A stretch of DNA of 17,593 bases from Pseudomonadota bacterium (GTDB lineage Bacteria; Pseudomonadota; Alphaproteobacteria; Micavibrionales; Micavibrionaceae), in assembly GCA_016198545.1 (NCBI GenBank), contig JACQIJ010000226.1:1-17593 (forward strand), in the 5' to 3' direction. The notes under the pieces were generated by a model. That model ran no database searches. It was given only the letters and a program-made list of their open reading frames with translations, and was not told the DNA's origin. Every line of letters begins with the position of its first letter. Position 1 is the first letter of the stretch. Below, piece by piece: positions 1-7,295 of this stretch. A program made the translations under genes and the position numbers.

Positions 1-1
1 C

Positions 2-1321
2 ATTCTGGTCGTGGGGCCGCCGGGAACGGGGAAGACATTGCTGGCCAGGGCCGTCGCCGGCGAGGCGGGCGTTCCCTTTTTCCGCATATCGGGATCCGAT
101 TTCGTCGAAATGTTCGTCGGCGTCGGCGCATCCCGCGTACGCGATCTGTTCGAGCAGGGCAAGAAACGCGCGCCCTGCATCATATTCATAGATGAAATTG
201 ACGCGGTCGGCCGTTTGCGCGGCTCAGGCCTTGGCGGCGGCCACGACGAACGCGAGCAGACCCTCAACCAGCTTCTGGTCGAAATGGATGGCTTTGACGG
301 CGACAGCGGCATCATTCTTATGGCGGCCACGAACAGGCCGGACGTTCTGGATCCGGCCCTGCTGCGCCCGGGACGCTTCGACAGGCAGGTTTTCGTTGAC
401 AAGCCGGATTTGCAGGGAAGAGAAGCGATCCTGAAGGTCCATACGCGCAATATTCCTTTGAAGCCGGATGTCGACTTGCGGGAACTTGCCCGCGGAACGC
501 CCGGCTTTTCAGGCGCCGATCTTGAAAACCTTGCGAACGAAGCCGCGCTGTGCGCCGCCCGCAATAACGCGGATGCCGTCGGGCGCAAAGATCTTGAATT
601 TGCGAAGGATAAGGTTCTGATGGGGGCGGAACGAAAATCGATGATCCTTGGCAAGGACGAGAAGGAGCGCATTGCGTACCATGAATCCGGGCACGCCGTC
701 ATGGCCCGTCATGCGCGCCACGCCGATGACGTTCACAAGGTTTCAATCATTCCGCGCAACCGTTCCCTTGGCGTCACGATCACGCTTCCCAAGGGAGAAA
801 AGCGCAATCTGACGGAACAGCAGCTCAGGGACGATATAAAGGTTCTGTATGCCGGCCGCGTCGCCGAGGAAATGAAATACGGCCCGGGAAACACATCCAT
901 AGGCGCCGGCAACGATATTGAGAGATCGACGGACATCATCCGCGCCATGGTAACGGAATGGGGCTTTTCGGAAGAACTTGGCCCGCTGCGTTATATCGAC
1001 AAGCAGCAGAATGTCTTTTTGGGCGGATCGATGGGGCAGCAGCAAAACGTCTCTTCCGAAACGGCCCGGGAAATAGACCTGGAAATGCGGCGCATAGCCG
1101 TAGAGGAAATAAAAAACGTCAGGACTCTTTTGCGGGAAAAGAACCGGGAAGTCGAGGCTGTTGCGCAGGCTTTGATAGAGCATGAAACCCTTGATTCCGT
1201 TGATATAGAGGATGTTCTTGCGGGCCGTCCGGTTGTGCGCAACGATATAAAAATGCCGGAACGGGCGCCGCCCGCGGCGCCGCAACAGAGCGGCGCGGCT
1301 TATGACCTGCCGCCGCCGTGA
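2..1321 (+). CDS. ftsH: ATP-dependent zinc metalloprotease FtsH, 3' part (5' end outside window)
   Basis: FtsH is a membrane-anchored AAA+ protease that extracts and degrades unwanted membrane and cytosolic proteins. The visible part begins just before Walker A (GPPGTGKT, bases 11-37) and is in frame from base 2, so the N-terminal membrane segments and periplasmic domain lie upstream of the window; the GTG at 11 is not a real start. Counting from that GTG, one sees the pore motif FVG near residue 36, Walker B IIFIDE near 57-62, the arginine-finger region RPGRFDR near 119-125, and the zinc-binding HESGH at 224-228. The GNDIERS stretch probably supplies the third zinc ligand. The C-terminal tail is proline- and alanine-rich, as is common in alphaproteobacterial FtsH. 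The gene converges on and overlaps the next gene by 22 bp. Identification is secure. Confidence 0.97.
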   Translation: MLVVGPPGTGKTLLARAVAGEAGVPFFRISGSDFVEMFVGVGASRVRDLFEQGKKRAPCIIFIDEIDAVGRLRGSGLGGGHDEREQTLNQLLVEMDGFDGDSGIILMAATNRPDVLDPALLRPGRFDRQVFVDKPDLQGREAILKVHTRNIPLKPDVDLRELARGTPGFSGADLENLANEAALCAARNNADAVGRKDLEFAKDKVLMGAERKSMILGKDEKERIAYHESGHAVMARHARHADDVHKVSIIPRNRSLGVTITLPKGEKRNLTEQQLRDDIKVLYAGRVAEEMKYGPGNTSIGAGNDIERSTDIIRAMVTEWGFSEELGPLRYIDKQQNVFLGGSMGQQQNVSSETAREIDLEMRRIAVEEIKNVRTLLREKNREVEAVAQALIEHETLDSVDIEDVLAGRPVVRNDIKMPERAPPAAPQQSGAAYDLPPP

Positions 1322-2358
1322 CCGGGCGCGGCAGGCGCCGTCTTTTCCCATTCCATTTTTTTGCGGTAGATGGTGGAAGGGGATACGTCCAGCGCTATTG
1401 CCGCCCGCCCGATATTGCCGCCGCACAGTTCGATGGCGCGCTCAACGGCCGTTCTTTCCGTCTCTGCAAGCGTGGGAATATGATCGGTCGTTTCCACGGG
1501 GCTTATATGGCGCAGAGGCTGTCTTTGCGGCGGCAGGAGAGTTTCCAGCATGCGTCCGGTGATCATGCCGCCGCCGTTCATCACGACGGCCTGCCGCACG
1601 ATATTCTGAAGCTCGCGGATATTGCCCGGCCATTTATGCGCGCGCAGGATATTTTCTGCGTCGGCGGTAAAGCCGTGAAAGTCCCTTTTTTCCACATGGG
1701 CGTAATCGCGCAGCAATGTCTGCGCGATGTCAATGACATCGCAACCCCGTTCGCGCAGCGGCGGCATATGCAGCGGCAGAACATGCAGGCGGTAATATAA
1801 GTCTTCGCGGAAACGTACGGCACGGATTTCCTCTGCGGGATTGCGGTTCGTCGCGCAGATGATGCGCGCATCCGTTTTTTCGATGCGGCCTCCGCCAACC
1901 TTGATGAAAGAGAGGTTTTGCAGGAAGCGCAAAAGCTTGCTTTGCATGTCGAAGCTCATTTCCGCGATTTCGTCAAGGAACAGCGTGCCGCCGTCCGCAA
2001 GCCGCGCCGCGCCGTCCCGGTCCGCTATGGCGCCGGTGAAAGCGCCTTTCACATGTCCGAACAGCTCGGATTCCATCAGGTCGCGCGGAATGGCGGCGCA
2101 GTTTATCGGGATGAAGGGCTTGTCTTTCCGCGCGCTTATGCGGTGAACGGTTTCCGCGCATACTTCCTTTCCCGTTCCCGTTTCACCCGTAATGAAGACA
2201 GTTGCGTCGCTGTGCGCCGCATTTTCAATTTTTTCGTACAAGTCCTGCATAACGCCGGATGTTCCTATAAAGCCGTCCACGCGTTTTTCCTGCCTGGCGG
2301 GCGCATCCGCTCCGGCAATATTGCGCAGAAGAACCGGTGAATTGCTGTGGCTGTCCAT
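1300..2358 (-). CDS. Sigma-54 activator, LuxO-like, without receiver domain
   Basis: The protein (352 aa) is a bacterial enhancer-binding protein that would remodel sigma-54 RNA polymerase using ATP. A roughly 28-residue unstructured N terminus leads straight into the AAA+ domain: Walker A GETGTGKE at 58-65, the sigma-54 contact loop GAFTGA at 105-110, Walker B GGTLFLDE at 123-130 and the arginine-finger region RFREDLYYR around 182-190. A Fis-type helix-turn-helix follows at about 301-338, ending DVSPSTIYRK. From memory, both the AAA+ and the DNA-binding segments match LuxO, the quorum-sensing regulator of Vibrio, better than NtrC or PspF. LuxO normally carries an N-terminal phospho-receiver domain, which is absent here. 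The start has an AGGAT Shine-Dalgarno sequence, and the region upstream to the terminator is too short to encode a receiver, so the short form looks genuine. Its targets are unknown. Confidence 0.9.
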   Translation of the reverse strand: MDSHSNSPVLLRNIAGADAPARQEKRVDGFIGTSGVMQDLYEKIENAAHSDATVFITGETGTGKEVCAETVHRISARKDKPFIPINCAAIPRDLMESELFGHVKGAFTGAIADRDGAARLADGGTLFLDEIAEMSFDMQSKLLRFLQNLSFIKVGGGRIEKTDARIICATNRNPAEEIRAVRFREDLYYRLHVLPLHMPPLRERGCDVIDIAQTLLRDYAHVEKRDFHGFTADAENILRAHKWPGNIRELQNIVRQAVVMNGGGMITGRMLETLLPPQRQPLRHISPVETTDHIPTLAETERTAVERAIELCGGNIGRAAIALDVSPSTIYRKKMEWEKTAPAAPGHGGGRS

Positions 2359-2420
2359 GCGCCTATCCTAACCCGAAACAGGGATGCCGTCAGGATGAAC
2401 GCATGCGTATGACCAAATGA

Positions 2421-2446
2421 AAACGGCCCCGCCAGGGGGGCCGTTT
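2421..2446 (-). terminator. Rho-independent terminator after the BI-1 family gene
   Basis: A perfect 10-bp GC-rich stem (AAACGGCCCC pairing with GGGGCCGTTT) has a 6-nt loop. Read on the minus strand, the stem ends in four U and is followed by the U-rich UUUUCAUUU. It sits about 20 bp past the minus-strand stop codon at 2467, so it ends the Bax-inhibitor-1 family transcript and isolates the LuxO-like gene from it. The T-rich stretch on the plus-strand side is further away, so minus-strand function is favoured. Confidence 0.85.
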
Positions 2447-2466
2447 CATCGATTATTTTTATTTCA

Positions 2467-3186
2467 TCAATTCCGGTTGCCCATGAAGTTCAGCAGAAAC
2501 TGGAACAACATGATGAAATTGATGTACAGGCTGAGCGCGCCCATGACGGCCATTTTGCCGACGCCGTCTGCGCCGTACGATGCGCTGTACATGCGTTTCA
2601 GGTTTTGCGTATCCCACGCGACGAGGCCGGTATAGACGAGAACGCCTATGCCGGAAATGACGAAATGCATCATCGCCGATTGCAGGAACATATTGACAAT
2701 CATCGCCAGCAGCAGTCCCCATACGCCCATGATCAAAAGCGATCCCATGGACGACATGTCCCGGCGCGTCGTATAGCCGAAAATGGAGATACCGGCGAAC
2801 ATCGCCGCCGTTATGAAGAACACGCGCGCGACGCTCTCCCCGCTATAGATCATGAAAACGGTTGCCAGCGAAATGCCGAATATGCCGGAAAAGGCGTAGA
2901 ACGTCATGGCCAGAGCCGAGGCGCTCATTCTTTGCACGCGGCCTGGCGTGAAGCCGAAAAATACGAAGGCCAGCGGGGATAGCATGACAACCATCGCCAT
3001 AACGGGATTGCCGAAAAACACCTGCTGCAGGGCAGGCGTATTGGCGACCAGCCATGCGACCAGACCGGTGAATACCAGGCCCGTCGCCATCGTGTTGTAA
3101 ACTTTTTGAAAGAACGCCCGCAGGCCCGCGTCATGTGTCGTTTCGCGTGCGGCAGTCTGTGAGTGAAGATTGCGCTCAGGTTGCAT
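2467..3186 (-). CDS. Bax inhibitor-1 / YccA family membrane protein
   Basis: The protein (239 aa) is an integral inner-membrane protein of the BI-1 (UPF0005) family. After a polar N terminus of about 30 residues it shows seven closely spaced hydrophobic segments. The family-typical last parts are present: AWDTQNLK before the final segment, then a GALSLYINFI stretch. Escherichia coli YccA of this family binds FtsH and modulates its proteolysis; other members are reported calcium-leak channels. Presence beside ftsH and htpX favours the membrane quality-control role, though this is inference. The start is fixed by a strong AAGGAGG Shine-Dalgarno sequence at about 3196-3202. The gene is monocistronic, with its own promoter-like upstream region and a terminator at 2421-2446. 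Confidence 0.93.
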   Translation of the reverse strand: MQPERNLHSQTAARETTHDAGLRAFFQKVYNTMATGLVFTGLVAWLVANTPALQQVFFGNPVMAMVVMLSPLAFVFFGFTPGRVQRMSASALAMTFYAFSGIFGISLATVFMIYSGESVARVFFITAAMFAGISIFGYTTRRDMSSMGSLLIMGVWGLLLAMIVNMFLQSAMMHFVISGIGVLVYTGLVAWDTQNLKRMYSASYGADGVGKMAVMGALSLYINFIMLFQFLLNFMGNRN

Positions 3187-3223
3187 CGTTTTCCTCCTTT
3201 GAAAACCGTAAGTCCATAATTGA

Positions 3224-3256
3224 AACTATATATAGTTCATTTTACAATGGAATCAA
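3224..3256 (-). promoter_or_regulatory. Candidate promoter with 14-bp palindrome upstream of the BI-1 family gene
   Basis: On the minus strand TTGATT (3251-3256) lies 16 bp from TATATA (3229-3234), a plausible -35/-10 pair for the gene starting at 3186. The -10 is embedded in a perfect 14-bp palindrome AACTATATATAGTT at 3224-3237. Palindromes overlapping a -10 are typical of repressor operators, but an AT-rich palindrome of this kind can also arise by chance. Confidence 0.4.
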
Positions 3257-3284
3257 AGGCGCTGGCAAAGCTTTTCGGAAACGG

Positions 3285-4310
3285 TCAATGCCACGGATTT
3301 TTCCGGCTTTCCGTCGGGAAATCAGGGGCGGGAACGCCTGACAGGCGGGATATTTCCGCAATGCGCCGCTCAATCGGCGGATGCGTGGCGAATACGCCCA
3401 GAAAACGGTGCGTGTTTTCAATGCACATAAGGGCGATGTCGTCCGGCGCGTCCTTCAGGCGGTCGCGCCCCGAAATGCGCAGCAGCGCGCGCATCATTGC
3501 CTCCGGATTCGTCGTCAGCTCTACGGAACCTGCATCGGCCATGAATTCCCGGCGGCGCGAGAGCGCGAAGCGCGTCAGCAGCGTCGCCGTGTATCCGATC
3601 CACAAAAGAATGCCGACGGCGACGATAAAAATCATAAGCTGTCCCGATCCGCGCCTGTTGCCGCCGCCGCTTCTATGCCGTCCGTAAAACAGACTGTGAC
3701 GAAAACCGCTCCAGACCATCTGCATGGCAAATCCGATCATGCCCGTGAAGATAACCGATATGATCAGAAGCCGCACATCATTGTTCATGATGTGGGTCAG
3801 TTCATGTCCCAGCACGGCTTCAAGCTCGTCCTTTCGCAATACTTTCATCAGGCCGCGCGTTACGGTGATCGCATAGCTTTCTCTGCCTATGCCGCTGGCG
3901 AAGGCATTGAGCGCGTCCGTTTCCATGATTTCCAGCCGCGGCATCGGCAGGCCGCGGGAGATGCAGAGATTTTCGAGCAGGTTGTACAATTCCGGCTCTT
4001 CCAGCCGCGTCACGGGGCGCGAGTGCGAAAGGTTGCGGACCATTTTTGTATGAAAAAAGAACGCGATGACGAACCATATGCCGACGACGGATAAAATCAG
4101 CGGCCAGTAGGCGATGACGACGGCGTTTGCGGAAGCCGTGACGGCTGCCGCCGGCGGCATGCGCCCATCCGCGCCTGTCATGACGGTTGCGAGCGCGGCC
4201 ACGGCCCACACCAGTCCCGAGATAAGGGCGGGATAAAGGGCAAGCAGCAGGATGGAACGGATATTGTTGTTCCAGATCGCAGTCTTGAGGCCGACGGCGG
4301 CAAGTGCCAT
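3285..4310 (-). CDS. htpX: M48 family membrane metalloprotease HtpX-like
   Basis: The protein (341 aa) is a zinc protease that cleaves misfolded membrane proteins and acts alongside FtsH in Escherichia coli. Two N-terminal hydrophobic segments (about 18-45 and 62-86) precede the catalytic motif HELTH at 169-173. Two more membrane segments follow at about 180-200 and 224-246. The third zinc ligand is probably E255 in the motif EFMAD at 255-259. An unusual stretch rich in Gly, Arg and His (about 206-224) separates the second pair of membrane segments. The start has a good AGGGCAGG ribosome site. It lies 9 bp downstream of lemA, an association also seen in other bacteria, so the two are probably co-transcribed. 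Confidence 0.93.
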   Translation of the reverse strand: MALAAVGLKTAIWNNNIRSILLLALYPALISGLVWAVAALATVMTGADGRMPPAAAVTASANAVVIAYWPLILSVVGIWFVIAFFFHTKMVRNLSHSRPVTRLEEPELYNLLENLCISRGLPMPRLEIMETDALNAFASGIGRESYAITVTRGLMKVLRKDELEAVLGHELTHIMNNDVRLLIISVIFTGMIGFAMQMVWSGFRHSLFYGRHRSGGGNRRGSGQLMIFIVAVGILLWIGYTATLLTRFALSRRREFMADAGSVELTTNPEAMMRALLRISGRDRLKDAPDDIALMCIENTHRFLGVFATHPPIERRIAEISRLSGVPAPDFPTESRKNPWH

Positions 4311-4319
4311 GACCTGCCC

Positions 4320-4889
4320 TTATCCGAATTTCACGTCCGGCGTTTTATGCAGCGCGGCCTTTTCGGCGTCGTCGACTTCGAAAAACGGCTCCGTTTTGAA
4401 GCCGAACAGTCCCGCGATGAAATTGGCCGGGAATTGCTGCACGGAAGTATTGAATTCGTTCGTCGCGCCGTTGAAGAACCGGCGCGCGGCGGCAATCTTG
4501 TTTTCTATGTCGGACAATTCGGCCATCAGCTGCCGGAAATTCGCGTCGGCTTTCAGCTGCGGATAGTTTTCGGCAACCGCCAGAAGCCGCCCCAGCGCGC
4601 CGCCCAGCATGGTCTCGGCCGCCATGCGTTCGGTTCCGGCGCCTTCGGTTTTGCCGACTTGCGCGCGCGCTTCCGTGACTTTCGTCAGAATCTCTTTTTC
4701 GTGGCCCGCGTATCCCTTGACTGTCTCGACAAGGTTGGGAACGAGGTCAAGGCGCTGCTTAAGCTGGACGTCGATATCGGAAAACGCGTTCAGGCGCGTC
4801 TGGCGCAGCGCGACAAGGCGGTTGTAGGCGATAATCGCATAACCAAGAGCAGCAACGATGATCAGAATAATGATTGTGGATGCGTTCAT
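4320..4889 (-). CDS. lemA: LemA family protein
   Basis: The protein (189 aa) has one N-terminal membrane segment (about residues 4-22) followed by a long helical domain typical of LemA. Conserved stretches include the YNRLV region just after the membrane segment, DVQLKQRLDLVPNLVETVKG, and the EFNTSVQQFP region near the C terminus. The biochemical role of LemA is not settled; the family often sits next to M48 proteases such as HtpX, as here, which suggests a shared envelope function. It is the first gene of the lemA-htpX unit, with a promoter candidate directly upstream at 4922-4951. Length is normal for the family. Confidence 0.93.
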   Translation of the reverse strand: MNASTIIILIIVAALGYAIIAYNRLVALRQTRLNAFSDIDVQLKQRLDLVPNLVETVKGYAGHEKEILTKVTEARAQVGKTEGAGTERMAAETMLGGALGRLLAVAENYPQLKADANFRQLMAELSDIENKIAAARRFFNGATNEFNTSVQQFPANFIAGLFGFKTEPFFEVDDAEKAALHKTPDVKFG

Positions 4890-4921
4890 AATAAATCCTT
4901 TCCGGCAGCCAAGGCCGGGCC

Positions 4922-4951
4922 ATTATACCAGACAAGATAGGTTTATGACAC
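4922..4951 (-). promoter_or_regulatory. Candidate lemA-htpX promoter
   Basis: On the minus strand GTGTCA (4946-4951, four matches to TTGACA) is separated by 18 bp from a perfect TATAAT (4922-4927). The -10 lies about 33 bp before the lemA start codon. Sequence match only. Confidence 0.5.
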
Positions 4952-4969
4952 TATACGGCAACAGTTCCT

Positions 4970-4998
4970 TTGAAAAGCGAACCGCGCTATCCTAGTAT
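4970..4998 (+). promoter_or_regulatory. Candidate promoter of the type IVB secretion cluster
   Basis: TTGAAA (4970-4975) and TAGTAT (4993-4998) are 17 bp apart, placing transcription start near 5005, just before the AGGGAGG ribosome site at 5011-5017. It is divergent from the lemA promoter, with their -35 elements about 20 bp apart. No obvious repressor site was seen between them. Confidence 0.45.
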
Positions 4999-5022
4999 AC
5001 AGGCTGCGATAGGGAGGTTTTC

Positions 5023-5895
5023 ATGATGACGGTCAGATATATCCTGTTGATTTCGGCGTTTGTCTTCTTTTTTGCGGGCGATGCGGCGGCACAGCAGCAA
5101 AGAGAGCCAAAGCTGCCCCCGCCGATTCAGACATTGCAGGACGAAGGGGCCCAGATCCGCTATCTGGGCCGGGATCTGGGCATGGACGGGTGGATTGCCA
5201 TAAAAGGAGGAAAAGAGCAGTATTTTTACGCCACGCCCGACGGCAAGGCCATAGTGCTGGGGTTGCTTTTCGATGCGGACGGCAAGATCATCACGATGCA
5301 GCAGGTCAAGGAACTGCAGGATAAAGGCGGGGAGGTGCTCGGGTTTCTTGCCGAGGATCTGCCGGAAAGGGCCGATGCCGCCGACCGTTTTTCCAAGCTG
5401 CCGTCGACCGAATTCAAAACGCCGTCCGAACAGATGTTTGACGATGTGGCCGCCTCGAATTGGATCCCTCTGGGCAAGGAAGGCGCGCCCGTCATATACA
5501 GTTTCATGGATCCGCAATGCCCCCATTGCCACGCTTTCATGAAAGACATCAAGGCGAATTACATCGATAACGGTCTGATACAGGTGCGCATGATACCGGT
5601 TGGTTTCAAGGAACAATCGAAGGCGCAGGCCGCATTCCTTCTGGCCGCGCCCGTCCCGCAGGATCGTTGGTACAAGCATCTGGAAGGCGATGAAACCGCA
5701 TTGCCGGCTTCACCGCAGATCAATCAACAGGGCGTGGAACGCAATATGGCCGTCATGCAGTCGTGGAAGCTGGATGTGACTCCCCTGACCGTATACCGGT
5801 CCAGGGACGGCGGCGTCAAAATCGTGCAGGGCCGCCCTCAGAACATTCCCGCTCTGTTGGCGGATCTTCCGCCCGCGGGAGCGCCGCCCCGATGA
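5023..5895 (+). CDS. DsbC/DsbG-like periplasmic thiol-disulfide protein
   Basis: The protein (290 aa) is predicted to be a secreted thioredoxin-fold protein that reshuffles or protects disulfides in the periplasm. Residues 1-24 form a signal peptide ending AAA before QQQ. An N-terminal region (about 35-105) with the TPDGK and LLFDADG patterns resembles the dimerisation domain of DsbC/DsbG. The thioredoxin domain carries the active site CPHC at 166-169, and VTPLTVYR near 244-251 supplies the cis-proline. IncI conjugation systems carry TrbB, a DsbC-like protein, so the location at the head of a T4BSS operon makes sense: it may fold cysteine-containing apparatus proteins. A second ATG at 5026 is equally spaced for the AGGGAGG site. 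It overlaps the next gene by ATGA. Confidence 0.88.
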   Translation: MMTVRYILLISAFVFFFAGDAAAQQQREPKLPPPIQTLQDEGAQIRYLGRDLGMDGWIAIKGGKEQYFYATPDGKAIVLGLLFDADGKIITMQQVKELQDKGGEVLGFLAEDLPERADAADRFSKLPSTEFKTPSEQMFDDVAASNWIPLGKEGAPVIYSFMDPQCPHCHAFMKDIKANYIDNGLIQVRMIPVGFKEQSKAQAAFLLAAPVPQDRWYKHLEGDETALPASPQINQQGVERNMAVMQSWKLDVTPLTVYRSRDGGVKIVQGRPQNIPALLADLPPAGAPPR

Positions 5896-6854
5896 ATCAG
5901 CGCGCGTATTTTTTATTGCAGGTTCTTGAAAAAATCGGCGTGCCGTTGCTGGACGCCGCCGCTGCGCGCAATGATGGCGGCGGCGTCAAGGAGGCCGAGC
6001 GCGTGGCCGAGCTTCTGGGCAAAGCCGTGCAGATGAGCGTCGCATTGTCGGGCGCGGTCGAATCGCGTGACAAAAGCGGCAATTCGGATGCCGTTCGGGT
6101 GGCGCTGGCATCGCTTTCATCGTCCATCATCGCCGGTTACTACAGCCAGACGGGCAAGGTTCCCGGCGACGCCGATATGAAGCGCTTGACGGCCGCGCTG
6201 GAAGCCGTGCTTATTTTTGCCGACAATTTCACCGCCGCCGCGGATGAAACGGCGCGCCTTGAAAGACTTTCGCCCGATATGGCGGTTGCGGACGAGGGGC
6301 AGATCGGATTGCAGTACATATCCGTGTTCATACCGCTGGTGGACGCCGTTTCGCGCTTTTCGTTCGGCCAACCGGAAAAGAAGCTGGCGCAGGACATAGC
6401 ATCCCGCCTGGCGGCGCAGGCGGAAGCCATGCGCAAGAACATGCTGCCGGATCTGGACGGGGGACGGGAAAAGCGCGCCGATCTGATCATTCTGGACGGT
6501 CTTGTCAGGCTCTATGTCCGCTGTCATGAAGCTGAAATGAGGCGTCTGGCCGGGCTGGATGAGGACAAGCGCACGGCGTCCCTGTCGATGGACCCGGTCT
6601 GGAAAGCCTTTGACAAGGAAGCAGGCATGCTGGAAAGCCTTGCAGGCAGCATGGTTCCATCTGGCGGTTTTTCTTCCGGAAATGGAGGGGGCGTGCTAAA
6701 ATCGCCCCTGCCGCCCGCGCCCGATAAAAAAGAAGCGGCCGCGCCCCCGTCTCCGCCTCCGGTTTCGGGAGGCGCAGAGGGGTCCGCCGAGGGTGGCGGC
6801 AACTACAACCCCATGTCGTTCTTCAAGAAAAAAGAAGACGGCGATGGCAAATAG
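5892..6854 (+). CDS. Unrecognised 320-aa protein in the type IVB secretion operon
   Basis: I do not recognise this family. The start overlaps the previous stop as ATGA and has GGGAG about 10 bp upstream, so translational coupling is likely; an in-frame ATG further upstream at 5763 would lie inside the previous gene and is rejected. Residues 1 to about 255 look mainly alpha-helical, rich in Ala, Leu, Asp and Glu, with no signal peptide and no convincing membrane segment, which suggests a cytoplasmic protein. From about 255 to the end it becomes low-complexity, rich in Gly, Pro, Ser and Ala, and finishes with a short basic-aromatic tail (MSFFKKKED). A helical domain plus flexible tail would suit an adaptor or chaperone, but that is speculation. 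Its place between a DsbG-like gene and a lytic transglycosylase suggests a secretion-related job. Confidence 0.85.
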   Translation: MNQRAYFLLQVLEKIGVPLLDAAAARNDGGGVKEAERVAELLGKAVQMSVALSGAVESRDKSGNSDAVRVALASLSSSIIAGYYSQTGKVPGDADMKRLTAALEAVLIFADNFTAAADETARLERLSPDMAVADEGQIGLQYISVFIPLVDAVSRFSFGQPEKKLAQDIASRLAAQAEAMRKNMLPDLDGGREKRADLIILDGLVRLYVRCHEAEMRRLAGLDEDKRTASLSMDPVWKAFDKEAGMLESLAGSMVPSGGFSSGNGGGVLKSPLPPAPDKKEAAAPPSPPPVSGGAEGSAEGGGNYNPMSFFKKKEDGDGK

Positions 6855-6875
6855 GGGCTGATAAGAGGAGTTAAT

Positions 6876-7295
6876 ATGGGAAAAATTATTGCGGCATGCC
6901 TTCTTCTCGCGGCGCAAACCTATTCGGTTCCGCCGGCCGTGCTTGCGGGCATCTATCAGGTTGAGGGCGGGCAGGTCGGGCAGGAGGTGGGGCCAAACGA
7001 CAACGGCTCCTATGACCTCGGCCCGATGCAGATAAACACGATATGGCTGCCCGAACTGGCCGGGCACTGGGGTGTGTCCGAAACAACGGCCCGCAAATGG
7101 GTGCGCGATGATCCCTGCACCAATGTCGGCGTGGCGGCATGGATACTGAAAACCCATATGGATGAGACCAACAACCTGTCCCAGGCCATTGCGCACTATC
7201 ATTCAAAAACCCCGTATTATGGATCCAGCTATAAAAAGAAAGTCGTTGCCTCCATGAACAGGCACGGCCTGGTCCGCATGGCCGACGGCCGGTAA
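6876..7295 (+). CDS. Small lytic transglycosylase (SLT fold, VirB1/TrbN-like)
   Basis: The protein (139 aa) would cleave peptidoglycan to let the secretion channel pass. The catalytic glutamate is probably E30 in YQVEGGQ, followed by the family motif GPMQIN near 49-54 and AIAHYHS near 107-113. The start is fixed by AGAGGAG about 6 bp upstream of the ATG. The catalytic domain begins almost at the N terminus: the hydrophobic residues 4-13 are too short and too close to the first domain helix for an ordinary Sec signal peptide. Export may therefore be unusual, or the hydrophobic start may act as an anchor. It lies 21 bp after the 320-aa gene. Lytic transglycosylases of this size accompany IncI/IncL-type conjugation systems. 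Confidence 0.88.
   Translation: MGKIIAACLLLAAQTYSVPPAVLAGIYQVEGGQVGQEVGPNDNGSYDLGPMQINTIWLPELAGHWGVSETTARKWVRDDPCTNVGVAAWILKTHMDETNNLSQAIAHYHSKTPYYGSSYKKKVVASMNRHGLVRMADGR

Noticed and set aside
743..1426. A 227-codon minus-strand open frame opposite ftsH.
   Set aside because: It is antisense to conserved FtsH sequence and has no recognisable content.
1300..2460. Frameshifted receiver domain upstream of the LuxO-like gene.
   Set aside because: The sequence before the start holds only a ribosome site and a terminator, and no frame resembles a receiver domain.
4890..5022. Sigma-54 (-24/-12) promoter before the secretion operon, suggested by the nearby activator gene.
   Set aside because: No GG-N10-GC element with good flanks was seen by eye here or in the other intergenic regions; a sigma-70-type promoter fits better.
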